The notes beneath the pieces are model-generated. The model was not told the origin of the DNA. It saw only the letters and a program-made list of their open reading frames with translations, and ran no database searches. The translations under genes and the position numbers were made by a program. A DNA stretch of 35,575 nt from Laccaria trichodermophora (taxonomy: Eukaryota > Basidiomycota > Agaricomycetes > Agaricales > Hydnangiaceae), in the NCBI GenBank assembly GCA_018417955.1, contig JACTVC010000066.1:1-35575 (forward strand). The letters run 5' to 3'. Below are positions 33,362-35,575 of this stretch, in pieces. Each line of letters begins with the position of its first letter. Positions within the stretch are counted from its first letter, which is position 1.

Positions 33362-34078
33362 ATGGTATGATATTTGGTGTGGTATGATGGTATGATTCCA
33401 TATTCCATTTGTATAGTATGATCCCATCTCTATGGTATTATTGCAATGGTCTGGTATGGTATGATTCCATCTCTATATGATTATTCCAATGGTATGGCAT
33501 GGTATGATTCCATCTCTATGGTATTATTCCAATGGTATGGTATGGTATGATTCCATCTCTCTGGTATTATTCCAATGGCATGGCATGGTATGATTCCATC
33601 TCCATGGTATCATTAGAATGGAATGGTATGGTATGATTCCATCAGTATGGTATCATTCCAATGGTATGGCATGGTATGATTCCATCTCTATGGTATTATT
33701 GCAATGGTATGGTATGGTATGATTCCATCTCTATGGTATCATTCCAATGGTATGGCATGGTATGATTCCATCTCCATGGTATTATTGGAATGGAATGGAA
33801 TGGTATGATTCCATCTCTATGGTATGATTCCAATGGTATGGCATGGTATGATTCCATCAGTATGGTATGATTCCAATGGTATGGCATGGTATGATTCCAT
33901 CAGTATGGTATGATTCCAATGGTATGGCATGGTATGATTCCATCAGTATGGTATGATTCCAATGGTATGGCATGGTATGATTCCATCTCCATGGTATTAT
34001 TCCAACAGTATGGTATGGTATGATTCCATCTCCATGGTATTATTCCAACGGTATGGTATGGTATGATTCCATCTCTAT
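33362..34078 (-). repeat. Right subterminal ~42-bp minisatellite
   Basis: About 17 units of 42-43 bp of the form ATGGTATGATTCCATCTC then TATGGTATTATTCCAATGGTA. These are the reverse complement of the left array. The gap 33,200-33,361 after the transposase gene shows nothing else. Confidence 0.85.
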
Positions 34079-34521
34079 GTTATATTCCTATAGTATTTAA
34101 AAGTCAATTGCAAAGTGGTTTCTTCTATATGCATGTTGGAGGAATGGCCAATAGGTGGTAAATCATAGAGCTGGTAGGTAGGAAGTAGTAGGCACATACT
34201 CAAAAAGGAACAAGGGCAAAGGACGACACAATACAATAGAGCTGAGTAAGTTAAAGAGTCAATTACTATTGGAGGACTTCCACATAAACCAAAGAGTGGA
34301 AGAACTGTGGGGAGTCTCCAACAGCCATCCATCATTGATCGTGCAATTGTTGTATGACCACATATGCATATGTTGATTGAGAAACAACTGGATGGCTGTC
34401 CATTCAATCTGCATGTGATTATTTTCATTGTTCTCCAACATGACTATAAGTCCAGTCAGCAAGTGGTCAGTGACATTATCATCATCAATGTCACCCTGTT
34501 GAAAAAATTGATCACAGAGAA

Positions 34522-35239
34522 CTTTTGTCATATGACAGTTGAACTTGACCCTTGCAATATGCACATATAGTGTCAAACTTTTCTTGAAATGTAGAGCAGT
34601 CATGCCTTTGCAATAAATAAAGTCTTGCAAAATTCTTGTTTTCATTCAGAGCCCATGCCATTGTGATAGATACAACATTAATTTATTTGTCATGAATATA
34701 AATGGCCTGGCAAGATATACACTTTTAAGTGGCTTGTGATGGATTATCCACAGTGAAAATGGCCAAACCCTGGGATAAAGCCCAATCAAGCTAATTTTCA
34801 AGTGAATTTTCAAAGGATCAAGTTCATCCTATAGCCTCCACTTGTAGCTTAAAATGTTAGAAGAAATCTGAAGAACCATTCCACAAAAAATGGAGCCCAA
34901 TGGATCAGTATTGCAGCCTGGAGAAATAATTTTCATATTTTGTAAAAAGGACCCCAGACACCCTGTGACAGCTATGGAATGATGGTATGGTATGGTATGG
35001 TATGGTATGGAATGGTATGGAATGGTATGGTATGGAATGGTATGGTATGGAATGGTATGGTATGGTATGGAATGGAATGGTATGGTATGGTATGAGGTGG
35101 AATGGTATGTGGCATCCATACCATGGTATGATGGAATTGGTATGAGGGTCATACCACTCTGGAATGGGGTACCACTAAGGTTCCCTAATTCAAAGAATTG
35201 GATAACCTCATAGGTACCCAAAAATGGGTGACTGAAGTG
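34522..35239 (-). repeat. Right terminal inverted repeat (718 bp)
   Basis: Reverse-complement partner of 14460-15182. The short open frames inside it mirror those of the left copy and are products of the repeat, not genes. The stretch between the right minisatellite and this repeat (34,080-34,521) is a diverged continuation of the same inverted pair. Confidence 0.92.
34983..35115 (-). repeat. TATGG/AATGG pentamer array within right TIR
   Basis: Inverted counterpart of the left array. The one-unit difference from the left array explains the TIR length difference. Confidence 0.9.
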
Positions 35240-35246
35240 CTTTACC
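35239..35246. repeat. Right target-site duplication of the KDZ element (GCTTTACC)
   Basis: Exact match to 14452-14459. Base 35239 is shared with the symmetric TIR end, so the duplication is 7 or 8 bp. Confidence 0.85.
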
Positions 35247-35531
35247 TGACTTACTTAAGGACTTCCCCTTGACCAAGTCATTGGTGTGTAGAGTTTCCCC
35301 AATATCACACTACATTTATACTCAGCCTTTTTCAAGCTCCCACCTGCACCTCCCTTCCCGGACATCGACTCCGACTCTTCTACAATCTCAGATACATATA
35401 CAGCGCTGCCCACTGCATTTTCTTTATGTATAGAGCGCCCGTTGCGATGTGCGTCAGTGCCAGGGGAGGCGAAAGCAAAGTCCCGGTTAGCCTGGAGCCC
35501 ACAATTAGATATTATGTTAGAGCAACAGGTA
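35247..35531 (+). pseudogene. 3' continuation of the interrupted host gene (partial)
   Basis: Resumes in frame after the element (DLLKDFPLTKSL). A short intron from GTGTGT at 35284 to TTCAAG (about 35336) follows, then PPAPPFPDIDSDSSTISDT and, further on, SRLAWSPQLDIMLEQQ up to a possible GTATTT donor. Exon boundaries match those of the first duplicate at 14,249/14,299. The gene runs off the window. Confidence 0.55.
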
Positions 35532-35575
35532 TTTCACCCTTCTTCAGCATCATATAGTAGATACTCAGAATTTCT

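Larger units (their letters stand above)
14460..35239. mobile_element. 20.8-kb KDZ-superfamily DNA transposon with two-gene cargo
   Basis: The ends are inverted copies starting CACTTCAGTCACCC, about 720 bp long. They are followed inward by inverted ~42-bp minisatellites and enclose a frame-intact KDZ transposase gene plus two divergent cargo genes. The flanks carry GCTTTACC at 14452-14459 and 35239-35246 (8 bp if one TIR base is shared) or CTTTACC (7 bp) with fully symmetric ends; 8 bp is the duplication length described for Zisupton-type elements. The neighbouring duplicated host exon at about 14,205 reads CCGCTTTGCCTGACTTAC, which is the empty site. Order: TIR, minisatellite, R1-M-R2 repeat, cargo gene A (minus), divergent leader region, cargo gene C (plus), transposase (plus), minisatellite, TIR. 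Confidence 0.9.

Overview
The window looks like nuclear DNA of an agaricomycete (mushroom-forming) basidiomycete. Genes are split by many short GT..AG introns of about 45-65 nt. The recognisable families (KDZ transposase with a CxC zinc cluster, an expanded-type JmjC protein, an MLKL/HeLo-like helical domain) are typical of that group. The species cannot be named from the sequence.

Left part (1-14,459): a JmjC-domain gene on the minus strand (about 0.6-4.6 kb) lies next to a frameshifted remnant of Xaa-Pro aminopeptidase P (4.95-5.94 kb). A 1.4-kb non-autonomous hAT element (6,976-8,372) follows, with an exact 8-bp target duplication. Then come a decayed helical-domain gene (8.5-9.6 kb), an intact 456-aa hypothetical gene (10,819-12,414) and the start of a host gene (14,100) made of tandemly duplicated exons.

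Right part (14,460-35,239): a single 20.8-kb DNA transposon of the KDZ (Kyakuja-Dileera-Zisupton) group, inserted in an exon of that host gene. It has terminal inverted repeats of about 720 bp, a target duplication (8 bp GCTTTACC, or 7 bp CTTTACC), and inward of each end an inverted pair of ~42-bp minisatellites. The duplicated neighbouring host exon shows the empty site. The transposase gene (29,670-33,199) has six exons and an unbroken 1,082-codon frame. Between the AT-rich ends sits a GC-richer cargo block with two divergent genes: a minus-strand 14-exon gene for a 1,519-aa disordered, basic/acidic protein ending in an RGG-like tail (17,704-23,041), and a plus-strand four-exon gene for a 797-aa protein (26,916-29,470). 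Neither is a family I can name.

The most unusual signal is in the 5' and intronic parts of the two cargo genes. A 13-15-nt sequence close to TTGACTCCTTGTC recurs about 18 times in six groups of three, mostly spaced 33-39 bp. Nearly every copy is the loop of a hairpin whose stem sequence differs from copy to copy but stays complementary. All six triads read in the sense direction of their own divergent transcript, lie in predicted introns that are about 115 nt longer than normal, and are absent from paralogous copies of some of those introns. This looks like a family of structured RNA (or single-strand DNA) elements carried in introns of transposon cargo genes. I do not recognise it. All splice models were made by eye from frame and consensus.
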